A stretch of DNA of 64,000 bases from Glossina fuscipes (Eukaryota > Arthropoda > Insecta > Diptera > Glossinidae), in NCBI RefSeq assembly GCF_014805625.2, contig NW_023998458.1, forward strand, positions 1,717,480 through 1,781,479, read 5' to 3'. The notes below the pieces were generated by a model that saw only the letters and a list, made by a program, of their open reading frames with translations, did no database searches and had not been told where the DNA came from. Position 1 is the stretch's first letter. Each line of letters begins with the position of its first letter. The translations under genes and the position numbers were made by a program. Positions 48,651 to 60,961 of this stretch are shown here, piece after piece.

Positions 48651-51305
48651 AAAGTGAAAAGAAGTTGAAAATCAAAAGTTCGCGAAAATGCTTGAAATTA
48701 TAAAGTTCTTGATTAATTAGAGGCTAAGGTTGTTGGCATTCCTAGCATTGTAGCTAAATTTATAGAATTTATAACTAAAGAAAAGTGTCTGTCTGTCCTT
48801 GTTCATGTCAGCACATTTCCCTTTTGGTTAAAAACTAATTATCGCGTATAACATTACATTTTTCATGTAAGTAGCATGACTTATGCTTAGATTGTCCTGT
48901 TTAGAACAAGATATAATAAATTGTTTCAATTCCGTTTATACTACGTTTGTGTAAGCATTCCTTATGGAATTAGACGTAAAGTTAATGCAAATGTTGTAAG
49001 TAAATAAAATTTTACCAACATTTGGGCGACTATCTTCGTTATGTTTAATAAGTTTTATTCCAGGTAAGTGAAATACATTTTTTTTTATTTTCTATTGAAA
49101 TTAATTAAATTATTAAATACGTGCATGCGCACAATTCCATTTAGTGATGCAAATTACTACAAATTGTTTTTCATAAATTAAATGAATGTTTACGTATCTA
49201 CAATCATCAAAAAGTATATACAAAAAACTCTTACAGACTTATCAATAGAGTAGATAAGAAACTTTTAAATAACAAACGGCATTAAAATTCTTAGATATAT
49301 TGCTATAGATATATGCTTACACGATTTTAGCATTTTAGTGTCTAAAGAGTTTGACCTTAGATATCAAAATTGTTGTTGTCGTTCTCTATTCCAAAGACAC
49401 AAAATTTTCATTCATTTATTTTCTTAAAGCTCTATAGATTTACTTATACGTTCCACGAGAAGAATGGTAGGGTTTTTATTATTATAAGTAATAAGTTTTT
49501 AAAAATGTCTTGAAGCATTTCTTTAACTATCATGGAAGAGCTACAGTACACTTGGAGTAAGTGTAAAAAATGTATTTCAGAATCTTTCTGAAGCACATAA
49601 ATTTCGGACTCATTGCAAGGTAGGGAAGTAAAATTGCTTTTTTTAAAAATTGTCTGTCAAGGGTCATTGACTTGTTTTCTGTCGTAAAAATGATTTATTG
49701 ATCTATGGGTTCTTAGCAAACGAGAAGCAAATGTGAGACATTCCCGTTCTTCTGCGGTACATACAACAAATGTTTGGTAGACCATCCAAAGGTGAAGATT
49801 AATTTTTTCTTGAGAATTTTTTTTTTTTAAATTTACAAACCGTTTGACTATTTATTGGAAAAATGAGAATGCATTTATTTTATTTTTGAAATTTTTAAGA
49901 TTATTTTCAGTTCATTTGATTTTTATTGTTACTTATAATTACAATATAATCATAATAATAATAATAATAATAATAATAATTCCATAATTTTGTTTTGTAA
50001 TTACAATCATTACTAAGTTACTAACGATATTTTATTTCCTCTTCATTCCTTTTTCTTCCATTTTCAATTATTATTACAAGAATTTCTTTCATTTTTTTTT
50101 TTTTGTTTGTTGTTTTTTTTATTTTTGTTTTATTTTGTTTTTAATTCGTTAACATTGTTAATGTTTTCTGTTTTTAATAACTTTTGCATACATTTCGCTT
50201 TCCTTTCCATTACAACAAATACACCTTTCAAATAATAGTAATATTTTCTAATATATTAAATGTAGGTGAGGGCGGGCAAAAAGGTATGTGTAAGTGTCTA
50301 ATTATAATGGGAATAGCTTTATGAAAAAAGAACAAAAAAGTAAGATTTATTTTAACAATTGAAAAGCAATCAAACCTCTTTTAGAAATAAAATTCAATTT
50401 CAGAGATTTCGCTAAAACTCTGTACGATTGTACAAAAACAGTTTAATATAATAGTTATAGGATCAAAAATTAAAAAAGAAGAAGGAGTTTTTTTCATTTT
50501 ATATTAGGCCGATTATTACTTTTGTCAAGTTGTTCAATAAATATCTGTCTACAAAATCAAGTCAGCTTGTTAAGTGATAACCCCTAAACGTTCGATTGAA
50601 CGCAACAGTTTCTTGTTTTGCCTCTTTATTTCTAGAGATTTCAGAAACATTTCCTCATCAATCTTCATGGCTTTTGGCCATACCGTAACGCCATGTTAAT
50701 AGAAAGATGAGAAAAAGTAGTTAAACTTGATGAAAAATATTTTGTTCAATACATATATTGTACCAATTTTATTCAAGTCAAGAAACGATCAATATACATG
50801 CAAGTACCAATTGAAAATAGACTTCTTACAATTATGAGAGAGGAAATCATTAAAAATTTATCTAATCAATTATCTGCAAGATTTCTATATAAAAAATAAA
50901 GTATATCTTTTATGACTGAAAGAACGAAATTAGTAAGGATAGAAAGTAGGGAATTTTTTGTACCCATCATCTGAAAATCTCAAAAGATTTCGCAAAATTT
51001 TGTTGCTTCGATATATTTTTTTTATATTCCTTGATGGTGATAAAAAATTGAAATTGAAAACATTGATGGGCACCTTTTTAGGGGACTATGCATACTATAT
51101 CATTAACCTTTTCTCATCCATCGTTGCTTGAGATAGATACACATGATGGACTTCTAAATTTTATATCTTAAGCTAAGCGCTGTCGACTTCACCCGTAATC
51201 CCCCTTTTTCACTTGTCTCGTTGTTATGCAGAACCTTTTAAAATGATTACCCTTTCATCCTTAAAAATGCTGATCATTGAATCTTAACGTAAACTATTAT
51301 CCCTT
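48651..51305. other. intergenic stretch without recognised genes
   Basis: AT-rich with an (AAT)n microsatellite at 49951-49980 and T-rich tracts around 50090-50150. The other exons of the helicase copy that ends at 51530 were looked for here and not seen. Confidence 0.5.
49951..49980. repeat. (AAT)n microsatellite
   Basis: Nine to ten AAT units on the plus strand. No LINE- or SINE-like sequence precedes it, so it is not treated as an element tail. Confidence 0.9.
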
Positions 51306-51530
51306 AGGCAATTACGTAGGCAATTGCAACATGGATTAGGTTTCGTCCAAAACAGGAAACTAACTAACCTTGCAATTTCTCGATCTCGTTACCTTTTATA
51401 TATATACGGCAACCCCGACCTACTCCTTTTGGATCCTTATTGGTACCTGATTATCAAGCACTGCGTTGACAACGATGCCTACATTGGTTATGATTTGCCG
51501 AAATTGTCTGTAATTAATGAATTTTAATAT
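51306..51530 (+). pseudogene. C-terminal exon fragment of a MOV10/Armitage-type SF1 helicase
   Basis: A frame opening after a CCCTTAG acceptor reads QLRRQLQHGLGFVQN, then LAISRSRYLLYIYGNPDLLL and IGYDLP, and ends with TAA. It matches the last helicase block of MOV10-like proteins: the conserved VAITRAK-like motif VI, then a GNP...L..DP..W segment and the protein end. Motif VI arginines are present, but no helicase exon of the same copy was seen upstream in 48650-51300. It is therefore either the last exon of a copy whose body is elsewhere or a stranded remnant. Family assignment is firm; its status as pseudogene is inferred. Confidence 0.65.
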
Positions 51531-51572
51531 GTATATATATATTTTCCGAGTCTTAATGAAGAATTAAATATA

Positions 51573-53098
51573 AGCAACTACAAGAATCGGTTTCGAATAC
51601 TCTTACATTTAGAGGAGATTGGGTATCTTACCAATTACCGCATGTATAAGCGTGAACGAGCCCATTTCGCACGTCAAGGAAAGTATTTAGCTTTGGACGT
51701 AGAAAATCTTTCCGAATGCCGTCCTTCATTAGTAATTGGAGACAGGCTTAAAGCGGAAAACCCCTGGGCCGACGGCGAAAATGGCAAAGAGATGTATAAA
51801 GGAGCGATTCACGAAGTGCTCCACAATCGAATCCTAATTAGATTCGATGACAACTTTCAGCGGGAATATGACTACCGAGATTATCGTGTAGAATTTTGCC
51901 TCTCCGGATATGGCTACCGAAAGCAATACTACGCCATTTCAAGAGCGGCTGAAAAATTGGGGGACCAGTTCTTGTTTCCCTCTCAAGTACAAACGCGTGA
52001 ACGTCCACAATTGGATGTAAGATTATATGGTGAGGAAAGTCTATTGTTAGACAAACGCCAGTATGAGTGGTACAATTCCAAACTGAAGTTTATACAGAAG
52101 AAAGCCGTAGCAAATATACTACGAGGAAAAATTCGCAACAAGCCATATGTGATTTTTGGTCCTCCCGGCACCGGAAAAACGGCAACGCTAGTGGAAACGA
52201 TTGTACAAAGTTTTAAATTGATACCCACTGTACGTATGCTTGTGGGCGCACCTTCGAACAATACCGCTGATGTAATAACGACGCAATTGATCGGCGTACT
52301 CAAAATGGATGAGCTTATACGTCTAGTATCCCACAAGGAGCTCAAAAAAGGACCTATACCAGAGCATTTGATGCCGTATTGCGCAACAGGCAACAAATAC
52401 TGGGATACTGGCCTAAATTACAACTGGGAAGATGAGATGATTATGGCCAAGTTCGGACTCAAAATGAAAAGTATTTAGGGCGCCATCGAGTAACGATTGG
52501 TACTTGTGCTACACTTGGCAATTTTTTGCAAATGCGTTTTCCACCCAATCATTTTACGCATGTGCTAATTGATGACGTCGACCAGTGCACAGAACCTGAA
52601 ATTATGGTTGCTGTTGCTCAAGTATCAAATGAGTGTGGCCGGGTAATCCTTGCCGGAGATCGCAATCATCAAGCAGTTACTATAAACAAATATGCTCGTG
52701 GACGCGGTTTATCCACATCATTTTTAAGAAGAGTTCTTTCATGCGCTCCATAACTACAAAATTTTGAGCGTTTTCCCATTGATTGTGGTTGTTTTGACCC
52801 TCGCCTAGTTTTAAGACTTCTCTGCAACTCTGTACTCTATACGAAAAACAAGTTAAACATCCGCGTAAACTTTTCGATGATGCCGGCCGTAGCAGCGCCT
52901 AAAATAGGTACTGTGGAGGACTTCCAAGGACAGGTATAAATTTCGTAAATTTACACAAATTTACACTCATGTTTGAATTAATTGTTGCTTGGTTTTTTTT
53001 AGGAATGCGAGATAATATTGATCTCAACAGTGAGATCAAGCAAGGAGCTTATACCTAGCGATGTGCGACATGGATTATCTGACTACACGCCCTTTAAA
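51573..53098 (+). pseudogene. broken MOV10/Armitage-like SF1 RNA helicase (frameshifted, internally deleted)
   Basis: It opens with NYKNRFRILLHLEEIGYL and runs 300 codons through the MOV10 beta-barrel region to Walker A GPPGTGKTATLVE and motif Ia GAPSNNTAD. At about 52450-52480 the frame ends and continues one frame over with RVTIGTCATLGNF. The Walker B region reads LIDDVDQ where the family has DEAG(Q/H), and motif III reads AGDRNHQ where GDPRQL is usual. After a second break at about 52753 the stretch with the NYRS motif, roughly 100 or more residues, is missing. The frame resumes near KIGTVEDFQGQ (to 52933), crosses a 69-bp GT-AG intron and ends ISTVRSSKELIPSDV before a donor at 53099. Retained introns argue for a duplicated gene, not a processed copy. 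Relatives act in small-RNA silencing and on retroelement RNA; this copy is probably inactive. Confidence 0.8.
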
Positions 53099-55767
53099 GT
53101 AACTTAAACTCTAAATCTTATAGTTTCATTTTTGTCGGTTTTGTAGATGTTTTTTTTATTATTTTTTTTATTTTTTATTATTTTTTGTTTTTTTGATAAA
53201 ACTCAAAAAGAACTAACATATGTATCGAAATTCAGCGCTGGATACTGGGAAACATATTTTCTAAAGTAGTTGCTTTTGGAAAAATGATTGGGAAAAAAAA
53301 TCATCAAAGCGCAACATTTCAATGCTCAACTTTTTTAGTTTTTTGTTTTTAAAGTGTTTTCTTTTCTTTTTTTTTTTTTATATAACTCTTAAAATAACTG
53401 AAGTTATTGCATTAATTGTACTTTAACGAATTGAATTGAAAGAAAAAGGTATTAAAGTAATATATGTTTAAATTAAATAAATTTCAAGTACATCACACAT
53501 ATATCTTTCATATACATACATATAACTACATACACAAAGATGCGAAAATTAACCGTGTAACAAACTCTTGTAAGACGACATCTAATATTAAAAATATTAA
53601 TATTTTTAAAATGAGTAAAGAAGAGAGAGAGAGAGTTGTAAAAATTTTATACAAAACGATGCAACAAAATGAATTGATGTTTGAACCGTTTTTTTGCAAC
53701 GACTCAAGGCATGTCCCCTATACGAGCGAATAGGTAGAGAGGGATGGAGAAAGAGACTAGTATTTGAAATGTGAATATGAAATTCGCTTTGTAAGAAAGT
53801 AACGATCTATAATCATAACTTTTAATAAATGTTGACCGCCTTGGCTTTTCACTTTGTTTACAAAACTTTTTAAAATAGAAAATTTCAAGCATACATAAGC
53901 AAATAGCTTACAGGGAAAAAGAGAGAAAAATATTGTTAAGGCGACTATCTAAGCATCTTCTTCGCGATTAAAATATACTTGACTTCCCTGGCAATGTAAC
54001 GCTGTTGTAAAGCAAATTATCTCAAAAAGCTACTTGTAACTTTTTCATTAAATAAAATCCATCTCGTGTTTCTTAGAGCAAGTTCATGGAGAATTTATTT
54101 CTGATCAATTAAAAGGCCTTTCCGCAGCTTTTTTATAGTGAATCGTGTGCAAGAAAGATGCGCAATGAAAAAACTCAAATCCAATCATAGACAGTTGCTG
54201 GGTCCACATACTGCCTACATATTGTTAATTTTTGGGCCTAAAAGCAATGAATTGGTCGCAAAATATCAAATCATTTTGTTGTATCTTTGTTCTTCAATGA
54301 AATGTTATGAAATTGATGCCAATGTATTTTATCTAATCATCAGAGAAAATATTGATGAAAATATTCATGATTAAATTATTCAGTAAAGTTTGATTTTTCA
54401 ATCTTTTCAATTGTTATTTTCTGTACCCACCACAAATTGCAAGTATATATTAGATAGGTTAAATGGTGTGTGCGAAATTCTCGATTGAGACGAGTGCGTC
54501 TGGGGAAACGTAATCTTATTCTTTCCTTTTGTTTTACTTAGCAGCCCCCCTCCCCCTTTAAAAAACGACTTAATCGGTTCACAAGTTCGCTTCGAATGGA
54601 CAATGAAACTTCTTCGCTTATCAGCTTATCACTTGAAAGTTTTGTTTAGATCTTTATATATGTTCTCACAATTTTGCCCCTTTAAAATCGCAGACATTGT
54701 CTGCAAGGTAAGTAACATAAGAGGCTTAGGAATACTAGATCTTTAAAACTTAATATTTCAAGTCATCCATGAGAACCCATTAAATCCATCTGACAGATTC
54801 GCCCATCGTACTCGAAGACTACAGACAAATAAGAGTGAAAAAGAATTTAAGTTCTTCTTCTTCGACAGTTTAGCAAATCAACAACAAGTGACGCCACCGC
54901 TGTGCTGGGTAAAAAAGAATTTCATTTATATAATCACCTATGAGGTGCTACCAAACTGTAAGAAAGTAGTTTTTAGAATAAACACGATGTGCGGTGTGCG
55001 ATATACGATATACGAGATATATCAACTGAACGAATTTACTCATATAAATAAGCTTGTGGTGGGTAGAATTCAAGTATGAGTTTTCCTTGTTTTTTGTTCA
55101 ATTTGTTTTTTTTTTTTTATGTTTGAGTAAATTGGATATTTTAGTAAGGATTCTTTCTATTCAATTTATTTTACAATAATTTTTCTTTTCTATTTTTTTT
55201 TTGTTTGTTTTGCAATTTCTTAACTTCATAAAAAAAAAAAAAAAAAAAAAAAGTAATCGTTCACATTATATTTATTATATAACATTAATATTTAAATTTT
55301 TAGTTTTTCACCATTTAAATGATAATACGATAATTAATAATAATAATTATATGGTTTATATTTCAAAAATGAAAAGAAAATATTTTTCTAGAAAAATTTT
55401 TTAATTTAGTTTTTACTGATCGAATTAAATGCTTACATATGTATGTATGTATGTGTATATGTGTATAAGTGGTATAGTATATGTAGACGTTGTTGGTGTT
55501 GTTGCTGTTGTTGTGGTTTTGGTATATAAATATAATTTATCATTTTATTAATTTGTTTTCTAATATTAAAATATTCCTTTTTCTTGTTTTTTTTTGTAAA
55601 TATGTTTTTTTTTTTTAATATTTTAATTTCTTATTATTGTTGTATTATATTTAAAAAAATAAAGCCTATTTTGTTGTATTATTTTTTTAGAATTATTATA
55701 AATTTTTTTAACTTGTTTTTTTTTTTTTTTTTATTCATTCATGTTTCACGTTTATTGCTAAACTAAT
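53099..55767. other. spacer between the helicase remnant and the end of Pellino
   Basis: AT-rich, with long T and A runs, a TATG microsatellite near 55438-55460 and no recognised exon. The last few hundred bases next to 55768 are probably Pellino 3' UTR. A missing last exon of the second helicase copy was looked for and not found. Confidence 0.6.
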
Positions 55768-55894
55768 TTAATCTAGATTATCTTGAAAAATCAATTTAAT
55801 ATAACCTGAATTGCCATCTAATGGCGTCGCACAAAATGGACAAACGGCCTGAAAACCATTTGTTCCATGTGGTATATCGACATTGGCCCAATAT
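55768..55894 (-). CDS. Pli: Pellino terminal exon
   Basis: Acceptor GTTCAG. One base completes a lysine codon and 41 codons plus TAA follow. Contains YWANVDIPHGTNGFQ, VCPFCATPLDG and the invariant ending IKLIFQDNLD. Confidence 0.95.
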
Positions 55895-58800
55895 CTGAAC
55901 GTAGATAAATAATATAAACATTATAGAAAAAAAAAGCTTTATTTCAAAAAGAAAAAAAACTCACTTGACCGTTTTTTCGGTAGCCATATGACCACATGGA
56001 TTAAATGCAAATGTAGGCGGACCAATATCAACATAGAAAGCCGGCTCTAAGCCCATACACAGTGTCACCACGGGTCCGACTTCCAAACACATGGGACAAC
56101 GTCTGGCTCCGGTACTTTTATCTTGACCCCAATCATGATGACCTACAATAATGAAAATGAAATAAATAAAAATGCAATGTAAGCCCTACAGCAATGACCT
56201 GTGGCCAATTAACTGTACGGAACATTTCTAATTTCTATAAAAAGTTGCATTGAACCTAATGTGAATATGTATGTACTCGCTATAGTTTTTGTAATTGTGA
56301 TACGCTTTGCTCAAATTTTCTTTAAAATTGTAGATTACTTTCCTATTTTTCCCTATAGTGAGAATTGTAACAACCTAGGCGGCGACTAAGTCAATTTGGG
56401 GTCGGTTTATAGGTGTCAACATCGAGCGACTCGCTATAATGAGTAAAGTGCATCTTTTGCTTGCTATAAAATGAAGATCTTTCGATCGTAAACTTGCTGT
56501 TGAGTAACATAATCAAATTACGACCAGGTTTACTCGGCATCGATAGCTAAAAACTAGTCCCAGCTTTATGCGTTCTATACGTTCTAAGTGGTCTTTGCCA
56601 TACATTTTTGGCTGAAGCAATTGGAATATTGTTATCCAGTACTTTTTCACCCATCAGCTAAACTATAGAAATTAATAAATTGTGTTGTAGCTTTGGCATA
56701 CAATTAATGCGCTTTGTAATGTGTATCAGCGCTCTTACTAACTACGTGTAAGAGAACTTCGGATTCGCATGCTGTGCCCTTGCCGTAAAAGGGTATATTT
56801 TGCGCGGATATATGCAAAAGCTCCAAGAACTTAAGACTGACCTTCCTTTTATTACATATAACTACGTTCCGAAACGATCTAAGCTTGCCTGTCCGTCTGT
56901 CTATCCTGTAGTCCCATCTTTAGCCTGCAAGGCGCAATTTTCCGAATATTTTGATGAAATTTGATGCACCGACTTGTTTTGGAGCAAAAATGAACGCTAT
57001 TGACAATAGCTCGGATGGGAGCAGTTTTCGATCATTTAAGTTGAAAAGTCATTGTATGGCTTTTTTCTTTTTTTTAAGTTAAGCGTAGAAATATTTTCCA
57101 ATACCGTCTAAATTTCCTATCAAGATTTGTGTCATTTGTCTTGTTAGGTGTTCTAGGACGAAATTGCATCGAATTTTATTCTTTCTTTTTGGTCAAAGAA
57201 TTCGAATCCATATAAGGGAAGCAAGACTAAGAAAAGTAGACTGAGAGCGAGTATGTCGGCGGCGGCTAAGGTTTATCAAAATTTCTTGGCTCGTTTTTAT
57301 GGAAGCTTCGAAGCACTTTACATCTCTCTCTTATAAGGTCTTAATAAAATATCACAACCCGGCGAAGGAGAAAGAAGTCTGTTTCTAAAAATTCCCTTAC
57401 TTAAGCGTGGTATAGTGTAATTAACCAACAGTCAAGCTATCGTGAGTACATCTACAACGTACAGATATATATATTTAATATTAATGTTCTAACCTTGCAC
57501 ATGACCACAATTTAAGTACACATAAGGCTGATTAATTTGATCACCAATGTTAACTTTACGGGGTATAACCAAAGTGTTAAGGCCAACAGGACATTGAGGA
57601 CGACCGGCATTTATCTCATCAATCAATTTCTCCAAATCACGTTTTGTCTAAAAAGCGTATATCAAAACAGTTGCAATTATCACTTATATCATTTATTTTA
57701 TTTATTGTAAGCATATACCGGTGAATGTTGTAGACCTTCAGCTGAACGCCACAATAAAGTAGCTCCGCATAAATCAATTAAAGTGCCATCTTGTAATACA
57801 TTTGATTCATCGTAAATCTATTAAGACAAGTATGTATGAACAAGTATGTTAAACCGTGAAAGATTTATTAGTAAAAATTTCCATTGAAGATATACTTTTA
57901 TGTGAGCACTTACTGGTTGGCCTTTTTGTTGGGCTGAGCGTGATTCACGCAAACTAAACACATCGCCGCCCACTGAACATTCGCGCCAGAGGCCGCATTT
58001 AGCATTGCCACCACAAAATTGACCCTTTGGATGCATGATTAGTACACCGTTTGTTGTTAGGCCGTCGATTTCCACATTATCCTGCCATTTTGTGGCTTTT
58101 TCCTACACGAAAGTAAATTTTATATAAATATATTACAATGAAAAGCAATCAAGTGATTTGCATAATATGCAATAGTTATTTCAAAATATTGAGTTCAAGT
58201 TACATTTTCAGATTGGCTTCAAATTTCGATAATGAGAGAGAACATGAGACCTTGCGTTAATGGCATTGGTTTCAAGGCCTAAGTGAAAACAACTTTATTC
58301 TAACATTAGAGAAGCAAAATTCTGTCAAATTTTCTAAAAACTTTTTATTGATTTTTTTTTAACTTTAGCGAGAAAGGGAAGAGATATTTAATGCTTACCA
58401 GAAAATTAGTCTTATTAGAAAATGAGTTAATTTTTCAAATATGCCGTTGTTTTGTCACTTTTAAGAGGATTTTCTTTAAATTTACGCGATATGCGTAAAA
58501 TGCGCTTTCAAGATGCATTCTTTAATCCTACAAGCTACCGATCCTTCTGATATTAGCGCAAGAACAAGGTTCGAGTCGATCGGGTAGGATGATATAATCA
58601 GGATCAAGAATCAATAAAGGTCCATCTCGAGGTAATGCGAAAGCGGTTCCGGGAAAGTTTGACCCCAGTGTAAGGCTACTAGCTGACAGTGCGCTGTCAC
58701 TACGCCGATCTGCTATACTATCAAACGTTTATACTATGTAAATTATTATGAGAGAGCATTACGTGAACACGGAAAGCGATTCCTTTCTATGATTTTAACA

Positions 58801-60459
58801 ATTATGTTGACAAAGTGTTCAACGCCTGCTAATTAAAAAGAAAATTAAGTCAATCCCATGTATATTTTCTTCTCCAATTTCTTTAATTGAGCCAAAATCG
58901 AATTTACTAAATCGCGACATATATGGTAAACCTAAAGCTCCGTGATCATGAGTTAATCTTTATGGGGAATTATAAAAAAAAACCCTTTTTATGGAACTAC
59001 TTACAAGTTCTCACAAGTAATATAATCTGGTTGGTACAAAAAGAAATTTTCGACTTAATGTTACAAATGGTGTGTCTGTGCGTGTGTGTGTGTGTGTGTT
59101 GGTTTTGAGTGCCTATATCATCGTAAAAAAAATGTCAATCTCTAAAAAGGAAAAAAAAAAAAGAAAAGAAAAACCTTATCAATCTCAGGCTTAACATCGT
59201 GTCGAGTTGGCCTCGTTTGAAATGATTCCTTAAACTTACAGCTTTTCAAACCCTACAACTGACAATCACTTGTTAAAATAATTATTAATTAATGAAAAAT
59301 AAAAACAATAATAATAAACGAGAACATAAGTTACTATCTCTCTGAAAGAATAGAGGAACCAACAACACCAACACACATTTAACCACTCGCAATGCAAGCA
59401 ATAAACTCTTATAAATGCCGTAGCAATGACCCACATTCGATGTTATGTGTGTTGTTTATTATGTGTTATACACTATAATGCCGTCATCAATTCTCAAATA
59501 ACTAAGAACATACACGTACTTGTAATAACAACAAGAACAGGGCATGGGTTCTATTTTCTTTTAAACTTTTCTGTTTTTTTTTTTTGTTTAATTTTTACTA
59601 CTTTGCATGTTGTCCACAAATACAACTTTCAACATTGAATTTAAATTATTTAATGGGTTTTCTTAACCCCGCGCGCGACGACGACAACGACGACGACGTA
59701 GGCCTTCTATCTACATACATATGTATAGATATGTATATAGAAATATATTGTGTATGCATAGCAGGCAGCAAGCGGTACTTACACCCAAAAATATATTCCT
59801 ACTTGAATCAAAGCCGGCCGCATATATTCTCGCCTTTGTGGGCTCACATCGATTAACCAAAATGCGACAAGCAAAACGTGAAATTGTACTCTGCATTACT
59901 TTAGCGTCTTTCTTATCACCAGGCAGTGTATCCATTACTACAAAATCAATAGGCGACTCTGATGAGCGACCAACCTACCAAAAAAAATCAAAAAAAAAAA
60001 AAAATAAAATATGAAATTCAAGTAAAGTGAAGATAAGAAAAAAAAAAAAAATTGCGGAAAAAACATGATTTATTTCCACAAAAAATAAAGTCAACTGAAA
60101 CGTCGTCAAAGAAGAGGAGGATTCATTGAAGTCATTTAAATAAAATTTAAATCTTTTGAAAAGCGGTTGCTTGTGAATTTATTGACAAGTGCTTACAATG
60201 CGAATGAAAAGGGGAAGGATTCAATACCTGAAACATATCTGTCTCCGAATCCTCTTTATATTCGACAATTACTGCCTGATTTCGAGACAATGTGTACGAT
60301 ATCGAATGTTGATTGGCATCGAGTATGGCTTTTGATGTCTGTGGCGATTGTACGATATAATGTTTGGAACGTTTAACACCACTTGGCTCGTTACGTTTAT
60401 ATAAAACAAATTTGGAACGTCTACGTCCACGATCTCCTTGAGGCAAATAGCCATTGTAG
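55768..60459 (-). CDS. Pli: Pellino E3 ubiquitin ligase, seven 3' exons (first exon missing)
   Basis: Seven exons on the minus strand join in frame: 60459-60228, 59974-59783, 58102-57914, 57817-57719, 57647-57494, 56142-55965 and 55894-55768. They encode 389 residues and a TAA stop. Pellino is about 420 residues, so roughly 35 N-terminal residues are missing. In partial numbering, about 1-210 make the FHA-like substrate-binding domain (GDRGRRRSKFVL, QHSISYTLSRNQAVIVEY, STISRFACRILVNR) and about 250-389 the RING-like domain (QCPVGLNTL, YLNCGHVQG, RRCPMCLE, FNPCGHMATEK, VCPFCATPLDG), with all Cys/His pairs present. Pellino ubiquitinates Pelle/IRAK-type kinases downstream of Toll/IL-1 receptors in the cytoplasm. 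Near identity to the fly protein suggests an intact gene. AATAAA on the minus strand at 55756-55751 could be the poly-A signal. Confidence 0.95.
55965..56142 (-). CDS. Pli: Pellino exon: RING-like domain core
   Basis: Acceptor TTGTAG, donor GTGAGT. Two bases complete a glycine codon, 58 codons follow and two bases are left over. Contains ARRCPMCLEVGPVVTLCMGL and FNPCGHMATEKTVK, supplying further metal-binding cysteines and histidine. Confidence 0.95.
56143..57493 (-). other. Pli: Pellino intron with a dispersed-repeat copy
   Basis: It separates the two RING-domain exons. It contains the dispersed repeat at 56850-57075. The remainder has no recognised element. Confidence 0.7.
56850..57075 (+). 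repeat. dispersed repeat family, copy 4
   Basis: Shares GCCTGTCCGTCTGTCTATCC, TTTGATGAAATTTGATGCAC, GACTTGTTTTGGAGCAA, AACGCTATTGACAATAG and GTCATTGTATGG with the other copies. It lies in a Pellino intron (56143-57493), antisense to the gene. Confidence 0.6.
57494..57647 (-). CDS. Pli: Pellino exon: start of the RING-like domain
   Basis: 51 codons plus one base, acceptor TTTTTAG, donor GTTAGA. Contains INAGRPQCPVGLNTLVIPRK and YVYLNCGHVQG, with the first cysteine and the Cys-Gly-His of the RING-like fold. Confidence 0.95.
57719..57817 (-). CDS. Pli: Pellino exon: linker
   Basis: 33 codons in phase 0, acceptor TTAATAG, donor GTATAT. Encodes IYDESNVLQDGTLIDLCGAT followed by LLWRSAEGLQHSP. The downstream intron is only 71 bp. 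Confidence 0.94.
57914..58102 (-). CDS. Pli: Pellino exon: end of the FHA-like domain
   Basis: 63 codons in phase 0, acceptor GTGTAG, donor GTAAGT. Contains EKATKWQDNVEIDGLTTNGV and GLWRECSVGGDVFSLRESRS, the conserved Pellino wing/FHA segment. Confidence 0.95.
58103..59782 (-). other. Pli: Pellino intron
   Basis: 1.7-kb intron with a short (GT)n run at 59079-59099 and a GACGAC-rich patch at 59673-59698. No other gene or transposon was recognised. Confidence 0.7.
59783..59974 (-). CDS. Pli: Pellino exon: FHA-like core
   Basis: 64 codons in phase 0, acceptor GGTAG, donor GTAAGT. Contains VGRSSESPIDFVVMDTLPG, STISRFACRILVNR and IYAAGFDSSRNIFLG, highly conserved in Pellino proteins. Confidence 0.95.
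60228..60459 (-). CDS. Pli: Pellino exon: N-terminal FHA part
   Basis: Acceptor TTGCAG, donor GTATTG. One base completes a glycine codon and 77 codons follow, starting YNGYLPQGDRGRRRSKF. It includes KAILDANQHSISYTLSR and EDSETDMFQ. An upstream exon ending in GG is required for the start of the protein. Confidence 0.95.
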
Positions 60460-60961
60460 CTGCAAATATGAAAATAAAAAGGAATTAAGTTAGAAATGAG
60501 AAAAAAAGCAAAAGAGAATACTTAATAAATATCAAGAAAATAGGTTAAGTTTCAATTTTCAGCTGCACTTGGTTTTCGCAACAAATATTAAATTAATTTA
60601 AATACGTTCTTTAAGAGAGCGCTCGCATTATATTATATTTATTAGATAAATTATACGCTGAGATGAAATTTCACACATCAGTCTTCACTTAACCTTAACA
60701 CATTTAGAAATTATCACTTAATTTTGTGGACACATACGCGGCAACCGCAAAAAGAAATTCATTGCCGTTGTTTTCGAGATATGCTAGACTTATCGTTCCG
60801 GTTGTGACACACAGCAACCGAATATCATAATAATAATTGCAAGGATTGAGATGTGAACCTGAAGTCGCTCAAGTATATATGTAATGGCCATACGTTAAGG
60901 GTTAAAGCAATCACGATATTTCAATGAGAGTCCAGGGGCTGTAAACTTTTTAAAAGTTTAG

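Noticed and set aside
49951..49980. (AAT)n run as the tail of another I-type element
   Set aside because: The sequence before it shows no LINE or SINE similarity, so it is treated as a microsatellite.
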